DNA of 64,000 bases from Salinimonas lutimaris (GCF_005222225.1 NZ_CP036536.1:2008001-2072000); one strand, 5' to 3'; counted from the stretch's first letter, positions 47,332 to 56,782 are shown. Notes: a model not told the origin generated them from the letters alone. Made by a program: numbers and translations.

Positions 47332-49044
47332 ATGTCCGCTAACCGTTATGGTTTTATTGCTTTTTTGCTGGCCATCGCTGTTGCATTCTATATTCAGGGC
47401 TGGCAGGAACCCGTCTGGAAGGAGCAACGCTTTTTATATGAAACCGTGACCGATGAATCAGGGAATCATTTTTATCTCGAAGATGGTGAAAAACATCAGA
47501 TAAATACGCTGGTGGACTATGCCGATTCACCACTTAATCAGGCGTCGCTGGATAATAACCCAGAATCACGTCCCGAGTCACAATGGGTAAAAGACGGCGA
47601 TAAAATTGTTCAGCTCAAGCCTGGCTTTCATTTTGGTATCTGGTCATTATTGCCGGCATTGATTGCCATCATTCTTTGTTTAACCACCCGCGAGCCGATT
47701 GCCGCCCTGTTGGGCGGTGTTATAGTGGCCGGTGTTATGCTGGGTCGCTTTGATATTACCGATGATATCCTGCTTAATAGCCTGGCCTCCGACAGCGCTG
47801 CCTACATTGTGTTGTTATATCTGTGGTTATTGGGCGGCTTGCTGGGAGTCTGGTCTAAAACCGGTGCCGCGCAAGCGTTTGCCAGCTTTATGACCGAGCA
47901 TTTTGTACGCGGGCCAAAATCAGCTAAATTTGTCACCTGGCTGCTCGGCGTGGTGTTCTTTCAGGGTGGGACGGTCAGTACTGTGCTGGTGGGCACAACG
48001 GTAAAGCCGCTGGCTGACAAAGCCGGCGTGAGCCATGAAGAACTCAGCTATATTGTTGATTCCACGGCTTCGCCAATCGCCCTGGTACTGGCGTTCAATG
48101 CCTGGCCTGCTTATGTGCAGGCGCTGATATTTGTGCCTGGCGTTGCTTTTCTGGCGACTGACGAAGCCCGTATCAACTTCTTTTTCAGCAGCATTCCGTT
48201 TAGCTTTTACGGCGTGCTGGCCGTGATCGGAACCTTGCTGTTGTGTTTTAACATTACCTGGCACACTGGCGGGCATATGCGTAAAGCCCATCGCCGGGCA
48301 GCAGAAACAGGTCAGCTCGATGAACCGGGCGCCAAACCTATGAGTGCCAAAGAGCTGCATGAGCCAAAAATTCCCAAAGGCTTTAGCCCCAGCGCTCTGG
48401 AATTTGTGGTTCCGATGATTCTGCTTATTGCCATTGCGGTGCTGACGTTTGTGTTTTTGGGCACACCCAAAGTAAACTGGGCGTTTGGCGTGGCGCTGGT
48501 AGTGGCTTCGGCCATGGCAATGTGGCGAGGACTGACCCTGGATGATCTGATGGATGGTCTTGGCAATGGTTTTAAAGGCGTGGTTGTGGCGTCGGTGGTA
48601 CTGGTGCTGGCAGTTACCTTGGGAAGCCTGAGTAAACAAACCGGTGGCGGCCTGTACCTGGTCGAGCTGCTGGGCGAGCGCATCCCGTTCTGGGTATTAC
48701 CGGTTTGCCTGCAACTGATCACCATGGTAATTGCGTTTTCCACGGGGACCAGCTGGGGGACTTACGCCATCGCTTTTCCACTGGCCATGCCTCTGGCCTG
48801 GGTCGTCGCCGATCATAACGCGCTGCAGGGCGCAGAAGTGTTTATGATGATATGTTTTGCCGCGGTGTTAAATGGCAGTGTGTACGGCGATCAGTGCTCA
48901 CCGATTTCTGATACCACGATATTAAGCTCCATGACCACCGGATGTGACATGATGGATCATGTTAAAACCCAGATAGTACCAGCCACTATGACCGCCGCAC
49001 TAGCCGGTGTGCTATGGACATTATGTGCGTTAATGTTTACCTGA
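47332..49044 (+). CDS. nhaC: NhaC-family Na+/H+ antiporter-type transporter
   Basis: 570-aa inner-membrane transporter of the NhaC ion-transporter superfamily. One TM at the N-terminus, a periplasmic insert of about 75 residues ([20 protein letters not shown] onward), then about ten TM segments with [29 protein letters not shown] and the family motif [16 protein letters not shown] near the end. Lies directly upstream of a LysR regulator and dgcN-dgcA, so it may carry an acidic amino acid rather than serve pH control (inference). Confidence 0.88.
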   Translation: MSANRYGFIAFLLAIAVAFYIQGWQEPVWKEQRFLYETVTDESGNHFYLEDGEKHQINTLVDYADSPLNQASLDNNPESRPESQWVKDGDKIVQLKPGFHFGIWSLLPALIAIILCLTTREPIAALLGGVIVAGVMLGRFDITDDILLNSLASDSAAYIVLLYLWLLGGLLGVWSKTGAAQAFASFMTEHFVRGPKSAKFVTWLLGVVFFQGGTVSTVLVGTTVKPLADKAGVSHEELSYIVDSTASPIALVLAFNAWPAYVQALIFVPGVAFLATDEARINFFFSSIPFSFYGVLAVIGTLLLCFNITWHTGGHMRKAHRRAAETGQLDEPGAKPMSAKELHEPKIPKGFSPSALEFVVPMILLIAIAVLTFVFLGTPKVNWAFGVALVVASAMAMWRGLTLDDLMDGLGNGFKGVVVASVVLVLAVTLGSLSKQTGGGLYLVELLGERIPFWVLPVCLQLITMVIAFSTGTSWGTYAIAFPLAMPLAWVVADHNALQGAEVFMMICFAAVLNGSVYGDQCSPISDTTILSSMTTGCDMMDHVKTQIVPATMTAALAGVLWTLCALMFT

Positions 49045-49057
49045 GGAAGCCAGTCTG

Positions 49058-49960
49058 ATGCGTCTGCGTCACATTGAAGTGTTTCATGCTGTTTATACGA
49101 CCGGGTCTATTACCAGCGCTGCGCGCATGTTGTATGTGTCGCAGCCGTCGGTAAGCAAAGTGCTGGCGCACGCAGAAAGCCAGCTGGGCTTTGCGCTGTT
49201 TGAACGTAACCGGGGCAAGTTAACCCCAACCGCTGAAGCCGACATGCTGTTTGATGAGGTGGACAAAATCTACCGGCAGCTTTTCACCGTCCGGCGCAAA
49301 GCAGAAAATATTCGTCAGCACCGCGCCGGTGTGGTGGATATCGCCGTAACACCGGCGCTGGGTTTTGAGCAGGTGCCAGACTCTATTGCCCGGTTTCGCC
49401 AGACTCATCCTGACGTTCAGTTTAAACTGCAGACTCTGCACAATGAAGCTGCCTTACAGTCATTGCTGGAAAGTCGCTGTTCGTTACTGATGCTGTATTC
49501 GTCACCGTCTATGCCCGGTGTAGCGGAAATTGATCTGGGCGAAAGCGAAATGGTGCTGCTATATCCGCGCAGTCAGTATCCGGGTATGCCACAGCGGATC
49601 CCATTGTCCGCTCTGGCCAGTATGGAGCTGATTGATATCTGGGACAGCGGTCCGCTGGGCGCGCTTATCTGGCAACAACTGGCAGAAGCGGGCATAGAGG
49701 TAACCAGCAGTTTACAGGTCGACACCTATTACATTGCGGCCAATCTGGTACGCAAGGGAATGGGCTGCTGTACCATTGATAAATACACCGCCAGTGCGCA
49801 TTTATCGCCAGACCTGGCTATGGCAGCCTTTGACCCGCCGCTGACATTCACCATTAAAGGCCTGCATTTGCAAGATACGCCACTGCCAAGAGTTTGTCAG
49901 GATTTTATCGCCTTTTTTCAGCGCGAAACCGGGCGGATCGTCGGGGATCATCAGCCATAA
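49058..49960 (+). CDS. LysR-family transcriptional regulator
   Basis: 300 aa: N-terminal winged HTH (MRLRHIEVFHAVYTTGSITSAAR then LYVSQPSVSKVLAHAESQLG, residues 1-60) and a periplasmic-binding-protein-like effector domain (about 90-295). Starts 13 nt after nhaC and is on the same strand as dgcN-dgcA, which is unusual for LysR genes that are commonly divergent. Likely controls the cluster with an amino-acid-type inducer. Confidence 0.93.
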   Translation: MRLRHIEVFHAVYTTGSITSAARMLYVSQPSVSKVLAHAESQLGFALFERNRGKLTPTAEADMLFDEVDKIYRQLFTVRRKAENIRQHRAGVVDIAVTPALGFEQVPDSIARFRQTHPDVQFKLQTLHNEAALQSLLESRCSLLMLYSSPSMPGVAEIDLGESEMVLLYPRSQYPGMPQRIPLSALASMELIDIWDSGPLGALIWQQLAEAGIEVTSSLQVDTYYIAANLVRKGMGCCTIDKYTASAHLSPDLAMAAFDPPLTFTIKGLHLQDTPLPRVCQDFIAFFQRETGRIVGDHQP

Positions 49961-50056
49961 CCTTGGGTTATGGCCTTCCAACACTTTGATTCTTTAACAA
50001 TATATAATGCCCAGTAGGATAGGGGGTATCTTTAATCGCAACACATGGATACTGCT

Positions 50057-51055
50057 ATGGCTATTCAGGGACCCTATCTTCTTTTTGTCGGTGATGCGAC
50101 CGATCCACTCAGCATTAAAATGGCGCAAAGCGCGGCCTACTGGACGCCACAAAACTGTGTTGGCGAATTTCGGTTGCCGGGCAATACCGCCTCTACCGGA
50201 CTGTCGGCGCTAAGCATTGCCGAGGCGGCCAGTCAGGGGGCAAAAAGTTTTGTGCTGGGCTTTGCCAATAGCGGCGGGAATCTGGACGCAAGCTGGCATC
50301 CGTATATTGTGGCCGCACTGGAAGCCGGCATGGATGTGGTCAGTGGTTTACATGATCGTCTTACCGACATTCCGGATATCCGGCAAAAGGCTGACGAACT
50401 GGGGCGCCGCCTGATAGATATCCGTCATCCCACCACCCGGTTTAAAACCGGCAAAGGTATTAAGCGTAAGGGCAAGCGCCTGCTGACTGTGGGCACCGAC
50501 TGCTCGGTAGGCAAAATGTTTACCTCTCTGGCAATTAGCCGGGAGCTGGCGGCTCGCGATGTTCCCTGTGATTTTCGGGCAACCGGCCAGTCAGGGATTC
50601 TGGTCAGTGGTGCCGGTGTTGCCGTAGACTGCGTAATATCAGATTTTATTTCAGGCGCGGTGGAAACCCTGTCACCCGATGCGGCTGATAACCACTGGGA
50701 TATTATTGAAGGACAAGGCTCCTTATCTCATCCGGCCTTCGCCGGAGTCAGTCTTGGGCTTTTGCATGGCTCGCAGCCTGACGCCCTGGTGATATGTCAT
50801 GCGATGGGCCGGGAGCATATGCGGGCACTGCCGCATCAACCGCAGCCTACCATTGCCCAGACCATTGAGCTAAACCTGTTACATGCCCGCCTGACGAACC
50901 CGGATGTAGTGGTTGCCGGTATTTCAGTGAATACTTCATCGGTGGATGAAGCTACCGCAAAAGAATATTGCGCCAGCCTGAGCGAACAGTTTGGCTTACC
51001 CTGTGTCGATCCTCATCGTCATGGTGTCAGTGCGATTGTGGATGCGCTGGTATGA
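50057..51055 (+). CDS. dgcN: DUF1611 protein, probable D-glutamate N-acetyltransferase DgcN
   Basis: 332 aa. N-terminal Rossmann-like domain beginning IQGPYLLFVGDATDPLSIK, and a C-terminal P-loop domain with GTDCSVGKMFTSLA (about 155). The family was shown in marine bacteria to be DgcN, which acetylates D-glutamate, with DgcA racemising the product to N-acetyl-L-glutamate. ATG 50057 aligns with the family start; ATG 50045 would add four residues, and neither has a good ribosome site. Overlaps dgcA by 4 nt (ATGA). Confidence 0.87.
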   Translation: MAIQGPYLLFVGDATDPLSIKMAQSAAYWTPQNCVGEFRLPGNTASTGLSALSIAEAASQGAKSFVLGFANSGGNLDASWHPYIVAALEAGMDVVSGLHDRLTDIPDIRQKADELGRRLIDIRHPTTRFKTGKGIKRKGKRLLTVGTDCSVGKMFTSLAISRELAARDVPCDFRATGQSGILVSGAGVAVDCVISDFISGAVETLSPDAADNHWDIIEGQGSLSHPAFAGVSLGLLHGSQPDALVICHAMGREHMRALPHQPQPTIAQTIELNLLHARLTNPDVVVAGISVNTSSVDEATAKEYCASLSEQFGLPCVDPHRHGVSAIVDALV

Positions 51056-52071
51056 GTGTAACGCTGAAGGTGTATCTGGAGCGCTTTGACCTGGCCAAAG
51101 TATTTCGTATATCCAGAGGCGCTAAAACCAGTGCACAGGTGGTGACTCTGGTATTGTGTGATGGTGAACATGCAGGCTGGGGAGAAGCTGTGCCATACGG
51201 GCGCTACGGTGAAACGCTGGACAGTGTCAGCGAGTCATTATGGGAATTGCAGGGGCAGATTAGCAGTATGGCGTCGGTACATCAGTTACTGGCTAAGCTA
51301 CCTGCCGGTTCTGCCCGCAACGCACTGGATTGTGCTTTGTGGGATTTACAGGCAAAACAACAGCAAACCAGCGTTGCTGACATGCTGGCACTGCCTCAGG
51401 CAAAATCAGTGATCACAGCGCAAACCCTGAGTATTGATACACCACAGAATATGGCTGCCGCTGCCACAGAGCTGACGACCGCACCGCTGATAAAAATAAA
51501 GCTGGATGCTGAGCTGATTGTTGAGCGCATTGCTGCGGTTCATGAGGTCTGTCCGCATTCACAGTTTATTGTTGATGCCAACGAAGCATGGAATTTTCGC
51601 TTACTGGAATCGGTTACCGAATCGCTGGCCGGGATGAATGTGGTGCTGATTGAACAACCACTGCCAGCCGGTGAAGATGACGGGCTGATTGATATTGTGT
51701 CTGCGGTGCCATTATGTGCCGATGAGTCCTGCCATACCAGTGATAACCTCGAGTGGCTGGCTGAGCGGTATCAAGCGGTGAACATTAAACTGGATAAAAC
51801 CGGTGGCCTGAGTGAAGCGGTGGCGCTGGCTAATAAGGCAAAATCACTGAACCTGCAAATTATGCTGGGATGTATGGTGGGCAGTTCACTGGCCATGGCA
51901 CCGTCTTATTTACTCGGCCATATGGCGGACTATGTTGATTTGGACGGCCCACTACTGGTTGCACAGGATCGGGAGCAGGGCTTTAAGTTTGATAACGGTA
52001 CAATGCTGTCCCACCCATCTCTGTTGTGGGGGCTGCCACAACCGGCCAATGCACTTGCCCGTTATCGCTGA
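51052..52071 (+). CDS. dgcA: Enolase-superfamily racemase, probable N-acetyl-D-glutamate racemase DgcA
   Basis: 339 aa with the muconate-lactonising subgroup active site: KxK-type LIKIKLDAE, first metal Asp in VDANEAW, Glu in IEQPLP, Asp in CADESCH, and Lys in NIKLDKTGGL. Historically annotated as L-Ala-D/L-Glu epimerase; the coupling to dgcN favours the DgcA role. Start ATG 51052 overlaps the dgcN stop; the longer open frame upstream is a shadow of dgcN. Confidence 0.9.
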   Translation: MSVTLKVYLERFDLAKVFRISRGAKTSAQVVTLVLCDGEHAGWGEAVPYGRYGETLDSVSESLWELQGQISSMASVHQLLAKLPAGSARNALDCALWDLQAKQQQTSVADMLALPQAKSVITAQTLSIDTPQNMAAAATELTTAPLIKIKLDAELIVERIAAVHEVCPHSQFIVDANEAWNFRLLESVTESLAGMNVVLIEQPLPAGEDDGLIDIVSAVPLCADESCHTSDNLEWLAERYQAVNIKLDKTGGLSEAVALANKAKSLNLQIMLGCMVGSSLAMAPSYLLGHMADYVDLDGPLLVAQDREQGFKFDNGTMLSHPSLLWGLPQPANALARYR

Positions 52072-52096
52072 ATTTGACCAGGCACAAGGCGTCACG

Positions 52097-52120
52097 AAAT
52101 AGCCGGTTAGCCGGCTATTT
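52097..52120. terminator. Bidirectional terminator between dgcA and tus
   Basis: Perfect 10-bp stem AAATAGCCGG / CCGGCTATTT with a TTAG loop, A/T-flanked; it overlaps the last bases of tus on the opposite strand. Confidence 0.87.
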
Positions 52121-52990
52121 CAGCTTTTGATACAAATGCATGCGAGGTACTACCAGTTGCCAGTTGGCAGTGTGAGTCTGAGGTGGTTTACGCACATAAT
52201 CCTTTAGCGTCGTGACCCTTGGCTTTTCGGTAAAACCGGTAAGGATAAAAGGAAGTCCTGCGCTATAACCGAGCATTTTGTTTTCTTTATCTCTTACCGA
52301 GCACTCAGGCCGCAGTTTAATCGGGCGGCGAACGCTGAGTTTTGGTTGCATGACCTCGCTCACTTTTTGAATATCCGCATCAAGCAGGGCGTACCATGAC
52401 TCCCGGGTATGGTTGGCTGGAATCGTAGCGCGGGCCCGTTCCAGTTTGTCCAGCCAGTTCTGGCGCGTATCGGATTCTACTCTGGGGCGGCGCGACCAGT
52501 TAAAATAAAAGGCTTTGTAGTCACCGTTAAAATGATAGATTTTACGATAGGCCATGGTGGTGATGAGGTAGTTAAACCTGTCGTGCACCTCGAAAAATTT
52601 TTCATCCGGCCCGTCAAATTTCTGTACTTCCTGTTTAAATGCCTGTTTTGCCTGGTTCAGTGCTGTCAGCGTTGGCTCTACAATAGTAGCTGGACAGGAC
52701 AGGGGAAGAATACCGGGATATTTCTGCACGAACCGTCGGCTCAGATCATTATTAAACACATACATATCCTGAAAAGCCTCGATACCGGTTTCAACCGCCT
52801 CTTCTCCCGTCAGTGTAGTCACTGGAATAACATCGTAATCGTCATCAATGATTTCCTGTTCTTCTTCTTTACTGATGCGGGGCAATGAATAAACCACCGC
52901 CTGGTCAGTCATCACATACTGACGAACCAGCTTAGTCAGGGCCTGAGTGTGGCTTTCTATTTCATTCATGTAGTAACGGAGTAGATTCAT
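52115..52990 (-). CDS. tus: DNA replication terminus site-binding protein Tus homologue
   Basis: Probable replication-fork trap protein that binds Ter sites and blocks DnaB helicase from one side. 291 aa (E. coli 309). Matches along the chain include VVYSLPRISKEEE, YPGILP, FEVH..LITTMAYR, SVRRPIKLRPECSV and the C-terminal VVPRMHLY (E. coli IIPRLHLY). Two residues of the cytosine-6 lock pocket are kept: F132 and H136, aligning with E. coli F140 and H144; V78 replaces I79. Start set at ATG 52990, which gives the E. coli spacing to the VxSLP motif; no clear ribosome site. A LexA-type box and a Ter-like word lie upstream. dif is about 5 kb away. Confidence 0.88.
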   Translation of the reverse strand: MNLLRYYMNEIESHTQALTKLVRQYVMTDQAVVYSLPRISKEEEQEIIDDDYDVIPVTTLTGEEAVETGIEAFQDMYVFNNDLSRRFVQKYPGILPLSCPATIVEPTLTALNQAKQAFKQEVQKFDGPDEKFFEVHDRFNYLITTMAYRKIYHFNGDYKAFYFNWSRRPRVESDTRQNWLDKLERARATIPANHTRESWYALLDADIQKVSEVMQPKLSVRRPIKLRPECSVRDKENKMLGYSAGLPFILTGFTEKPRVTTLKDYVRKPPQTHTANWQLVVPRMHLYQKLK

Positions 52991-53007
52991 AACAATGTAT
53001 TGATGTA

Positions 53008-53027
53008 TACTGTTTGCATATACAGTA
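53008..53027 (-). promoter_or_regulatory. LexA-type SOS box in the tus promoter
   Basis: TACTGTTTGCATATACAGTA has the CTGTN8ACAG core and matches the E. coli 20-bp SOS consensus at 17 of 20 positions. It is 18-37 bp upstream of the tus start codon, so a bound LexA would block transcription. Nearest rightward gene starts 360 bp away. Confidence 0.7.
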
Positions 53028-53041
53028 CACCTAAACATACT
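53025..53041 (-). promoter_or_regulatory. Candidate Ter site upstream of tus
   Basis: Minus-strand AGTATGTTTAGGTGTAC shares AGTATGTT with E. coli TerB (AGTATGTTGTAACTAAA) and sits 35 bp before the tus ATG, where E. coli TerB lies for tus autoregulation. The right half does not match, so this is a weak candidate. Confidence 0.35.
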
Positions 53042-53386
53042 GCTTTTCGACTTTTTCGCGACAAAAAGCCTGACAATACGGCGACTTATCACTTCTAAAA
53101 TAATACCCAGCATTTATTACGGCACCATACCCTATAATGTAATTCAAGTTACGCCGCTACGCGGCGGGGTAGTCAGGAGCATCCGGCTAAAAGTTATCCA
53201 GCGCAGCTGTGCATTTTCCTCACTATGTGTTTGTTTTATAAACATAAGGTTCTCGCACGCTGGCTATTTGTCTCGCCGCATTGACGCTTTGCCGAAAACA
53301 CAGCCCCTGACTCATGGGCTATATTGTAATGCCGCAGGATTATTGAGAATCTTGCCGGATTATTCATGCAATAGGACCAAAGGCGA

Positions 53387-53689
53387 GTGGAACAGCAATC
53401 AGATTTCGTAGGCACTGAAGAACTGTCAGCCACCAATAAGGGGCTAAACTGGTTACAGAAAAGCGCGACCCGTTATGACCTTATGTTTGATCAGGATGTG
53501 CTGGCTGTCGTTATGCCGACCTGGGAGGGTCGCTGGTTCTGGTACTGTCGTGGTGATCGCAGTAAAAAGATTCGGCAGGTAACCACACACGATGCACCGC
53601 AGGAAACTGTCGAAGAGGCTATGCAGGCGGCTGAGATGTATATTCGAAAAGCGCTGAAGCTAAAACCACCCAAAAGCACCAAACGTTAG
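53387..53689 (+). CDS. Hypothetical protein, 100 aa
   Basis: I recognise no family. GTG start; AAAGG is only 3 nt upstream, so the exact start is uncertain. Aromatic-rich middle (VVMPTWEGRWFWYCRGDRSK) and helical, Lys/Pro-rich C-terminus (AEMYIRKALKLKPPK). No TM or signal peptide. Lies 95 bp before the cytochrome b561 gene on the same strand. Confidence 0.6.
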   Translation: MEQQSDFVGTEELSATNKGLNWLQKSATRYDLMFDQDVLAVVMPTWEGRWFWYCRGDRSKKIRQVTTHDAPQETVEEAMQAAEMYIRKALKLKPPKSTKR

Positions 53690-53784
53690 TATTTATAAGA
53701 TAAGTTATATTAACGCCAAATTAGCATTTTGATTAGCCTGAATCAGGTATGCTTTGAACTGGATTAACAGCAAAGAGGTGATGT

Positions 53785-54375
53785 GTGCACCTGACTAATA
53801 CTGATTTTAATTATGGCTTTGTAGCCAAATGTTTTCACTGGCTCACAGCAGCGTTGTTTATAGGCTCTTACGTTACCGTTTATTTAAAAGACTGGCTGGC
53901 GGATACTTTTGGTGTAGAAGGTGGCCCGGTCATTCACATACATTTTGCCATTGGTGTGACAGTGGGTGGTCTGGTTTTGTTGCGAATTTTGTGGCGTCTG
54001 ACTAACACGACGCCCAGAGAAGAGCCGGGTAATAAATTGATGCACCTGGCCGCTCACCTTGGGCATCTTGCTTTGTATGGCATAATGATTATCATGCCAT
54101 TGACCGGGTATATGGGTACTGGTGCTGACACTCAATTTTTTGGCTTTTTTACTGTTCCAAAATTTGAAGATACCTGGCTGTTTGAAGTGCTTGTCAGCAA
54201 TGGTATGGGCCTGACATTCAAAGAATTTGAAGCACCAGTAGATTTCATCCATAAACAAATTATGGGGGAATGGCTGGTATGGATGCTAATTGCAGGCCAC
54301 GTTGCTGCTGCGCTCTATCATCACTTTATTCAAAAAGATCGTACATTGAAAAAAATGACCAGCGGCAAGCCATAA
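53785..54375 (+). CDS. Cytochrome b561 family protein
   Basis: Di-heme membrane cytochrome that passes electrons between quinol and a partner. 196 aa, four TM segments with heme-ligand histidines in KCFHWLTAALF, HIHFAIGVTVGG, HLGHLALYGIMII and AGHVAAALYHHFI. GTG start with GAGG 6 nt upstream. A larger loop between TM3 and TM4 than in the shortest members. Confidence 0.92.
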   Translation: MHLTNTDFNYGFVAKCFHWLTAALFIGSYVTVYLKDWLADTFGVEGGPVIHIHFAIGVTVGGLVLLRILWRLTNTTPREEPGNKLMHLAAHLGHLALYGIMIIMPLTGYMGTGADTQFFGFFTVPKFEDTWLFEVLVSNGMGLTFKEFEAPVDFIHKQIMGEWLVWMLIAGHVAAALYHHFIQKDRTLKKMTSGKP

Positions 54376-55015
54376 AAACCAGCAGGGTTAGTTAAACAAG
54401 GTTCTTATATAAGTATATTCGCGCTGCTGCAGAGCACCGGCAAATGTCAGATCGGTTTATGTATCGAGCTTGCTTTCGAGTCATAATATTTTTGTGTTGG
54501 CACTTGCGTCCAGATGATAGGGTTTGTGGGCCATATAATGTCAAAAAGTGACGTGCCTGTCTTTGATTGGGGAGTGTCAGTGTTCTGTCGTTGCCGCGCA
54601 TTTAACTACATCACCGGTATTGAATATAACCGCACCTTTTCCTCTTTCCTGACAACAGGCCTGACCGTCTATAATGATCAGAACCTGCACGGTCGAATGC
54701 TTATCGCAGAGTCGGAAGCCTTCGTACCTTCTTTATGAAAGTAAGACACATTATAGTCTGCGCATTGGACAAGTACTGTCAGCAGGATTAAAAACAGAGT
54801 GAAAACCAACACTTGCATGTTATGCCTTGTTAATCTTTCACGACGATATCTACAATAACGCTGCTTTAACGATGAACAAGCGACATGTCGAAAGTGCCGG
54901 TAATGAGCCGACAGTTAAGACAGGGTAAAGCCGGGAAGTTATTTTGGACTAACAGAAAATTTAAACGGCCTCTGTTCAAGCTTAATTTACGTTTTAAATG
55001 TGCTCTTGCAAAAAG
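54376..55015. other. Gene-poor stretch left of hopJ
   Basis: 640 bp. Short open frames lack ribosome sites and homology. One variant of the GGACAGGCAC word (54553-54562, complement). Nothing else recognised; marks the beginning of the gene-poor dif region. Confidence 0.5.
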
Positions 55016-55384
55016 CTACTTTGTATCAGTACTCCGCACGTGCAGCGGAAAAGTGTCAAAGGTCACGCCATCATGGCCACCAACCATAAAATTTCGGATG
55101 TTCGCATGATCGTTACCTTGCGGATTCTCAAGCACATCGCGAGTGTAAAAACGGCCGAATAAAGCCAGAGTTTGGGATTTATCCAGCGCCAGATGACGGC
55201 CCAGTGCCAGTAACTTACATGAGCCATGGTTCTGGTCAGCATCATTAATCACGCTGCCATTCGTAAAGCGCGTCGGTGTAAACAAAAACTGAGTGTCAAT
55301 CAGCGCTATTACATCATTAAATTCTATGTTCTGTGAGTTGCTTTTTATATCTTCAAGCAGTTCAGTGGTGTCACGGTAGCGCAT
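55016..55384 (-). CDS. HopJ-family protein
   Basis: 122-aa soluble protein of the 'HopJ type III effector' family, which is widespread in free-living gammaproteobacteria with no type III secretion; the cellular role is unknown. Motifs: IEFNDVIALIDTQFLFTPTRF, NGSVINDADQNHGSCKLLAL, ALFGRFYTRDVLENPQGNDH and NIRNFMVGG. Start overlaps the 60-codon ORF upstream (TAATG), and both follow the recombinase gene. Confidence 0.87.
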   Translation of the reverse strand: MRYRDTTELLEDIKSNSQNIEFNDVIALIDTQFLFTPTRFTNGSVINDADQNHGSCKLLALGRHLALDKSQTLALFGRFYTRDVLENPQGNDHANIRNFMVGGHDGVTFDTFPLHVRSTDTK

Positions 55385-55566
55385 TAAATTAACTCTCTTT
55401 TCTGATTAACTGGTTGCACACGTTCTGCCATAAAATCATCACTGACTTGCCTTTCGCTATTAAAAAAGGAATCCCACCCAGAGTAGGTCGAGCGCAAAAG
55501 AGCAGGGGAGAACGATAGATTGCTGTCTTTATGAAGCCCTTTTTGTTGTTTAATAATTTTCTTCAT
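55384..55566 (-). CDS. Small protein between recombinase and HopJ genes
   Basis: 60 aa, unrecognised: basic start (MKKIIKQQKG), then SNLSFSPALLRSTYSGWDSFF and a charged tail. Starts 35 nt after the recombinase stop and shares a base between its stop and the hopJ start, which argues that it is translated. No TM segment. Confidence 0.55.
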   Translation of the reverse strand: MKKIIKQQKGLHKDSNLSFSPALLRSTYSGWDSFFNSERQVSDDFMAERVQPVNQKRELI

Positions 55567-55601
55567 CGGGATACCTGTTTAAAAAATTGAACAAAATAAA
55601 T

Positions 55602-56660
55602 CTAACGATTTCTGTTTTTGGCCAGCTTAGCCATTCCACCATGGCCCACATTGGCCTGTTGACTATAATGCCCTGGCATTTCAGGAGAATTCCAACCACC
55701 GGCCAACTGCATCTCGGGCAGTGTAGCACCATTTTCTGCCAACGACACGGCGCCGCCAACCCGACCACTGTGCGGTGTAATATTTTCTTTAATCCCGGCA
55801 AGATCGGCAATTCGTCGCCAAACCCTGTATATAGAAGAGTATTCCAGAATCGGTGAATGCTTGCCTTGCAAGCTTTCGTCATAAGGGAGCAGGGCATGTC
55901 CACGATTCGAAACCCGCCTGAATAGTATGCCATTATTCAACCGGCGGGGATCCGTGGTCTCACGTTCAGTTTGTCTGGCACGATTAAAATTAGCTTCACT
56001 GATATATTCATCAATCATCGCAACCGTACTGTTGGAGATATAGCGATAAGAACCCTTACCGGCTTGGTCAGCTTTAGAGGTAATAATAAGAAGTGCATTG
56101 TTGCGTTTGTTTATATGCTCCAGGCGTATTCGTACTAGTTCATCGGCACGTAGCAACGCATCAAACATCAGGTTGATAATAGCAAGATCTCGCATTTCCA
56201 GTAAGGTATCAGGAATTACGGCATCATTGATTTTTTCCAGAATATCCAGTGTCAGCGGTACTGCCTGGTGGCTGCTCAGCTGATACTTTTCATTTTCTGC
56301 CAAACTCAGCTTTATAAAATCTTTCAGATACACCGACTGCACAATCGGATTAGGCAACTGAGCAATTCCCAGAAACTTACTTAATGCGCTGAGCCTGCGT
56401 TTTATGGTTCTGTAGGCAAGGGGACTTTGACAAAGCACTTCCACATAGCGCTTTACGCAATGCTCATTATCCTGCATCGAATCAGTGAAACCAGGCAGAT
56501 TTTCCTGGTCGCAGAATATCGCAAATTCATTGAAATCACTCACATAAGCACGCTGCGTATTGCGGGGTAACTTTGTAAATATATCGTTAAAATAGCGGCT
56601 GACCGCTTCTTTATATACGGTTACAAAGCCATGCTGAGAGGAGATTAAAGCGCTGGTCAT
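55602..56660 (-). CDS. Tyrosine recombinase/integrase near dif
   Basis: 352-aa site-specific recombinase. N-terminal SAM-like core-binding domain (about 15-110: NTQRAYVSDFNEFAIFC, YRTIKRRLSALSKFLG) and catalytic domain with Arg in LLRADELVRIRL, HSGRVGGAVSLAENG (H-x-x-R), GGW and the nucleophile Tyr in GHYSQQ. It is not XerC or XerD by length and motif form. First gene of a recombinase-60-aa-hopJ operon 1.3 kb left of dif; upstream DNA carries a large hairpin and a LexA-type box. Confidence 0.9.
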   Translation of the reverse strand: MTSALISSQHGFVTVYKEAVSRYFNDIFTKLPRNTQRAYVSDFNEFAIFCDQENLPGFTDSMQDNEHCVKRYVEVLCQSPLAYRTIKRRLSALSKFLGIAQLPNPIVQSVYLKDFIKLSLAENEKYQLSSHQAVPLTLDILEKINDAVIPDTLLEMRDLAIINLMFDALLRADELVRIRLEHINKRNNALLIITSKADQAGKGSYRYISNSTVAMIDEYISEANFNRARQTERETTDPRRLNNGILFRRVSNRGHALLPYDESLQGKHSPILEYSSIYRVWRRIADLAGIKENITPHSGRVGGAVSLAENGATLPEMQLAGGWNSPEMPGHYSQQANVGHGGMAKLAKNRNR

Positions 56661-56734
56661 AAACTCTATAAAACTTGTATCTTATTGATTAATAATAACA
56701 TTATAAGGGTTTTGGCGCATCGTAAATCTATCTC

Positions 56735-56782
56735 TTTATTCATCACGCATGATAATTCCAGTTATCTTGCGTGATGAATAAA
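56735..56782. repeat. Long hairpin upstream of the recombinase
   Basis: Perfect 15-bp arms TTTATTCATCACGCA (56735-56749) and TGCGTGATGAATAAA (56768-56782); the loop adds GATAA/TTATC pairing. It is 75 bp before the recombinase ATG and could be a recombinase site, an attenuator or the terminator of the small frame beside it. Confidence 0.8.

Larger units (their letters stand above)
52991..53386. other. Intergenic region between tus and a 100-aa hypothetical gene
   Basis: 396 bp. Besides the LexA-type box and Ter-like word it contains a small GC hairpin CGCCGC-TAC-GCGGCG (53152-53166). No gene seen. Confidence 0.6.
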
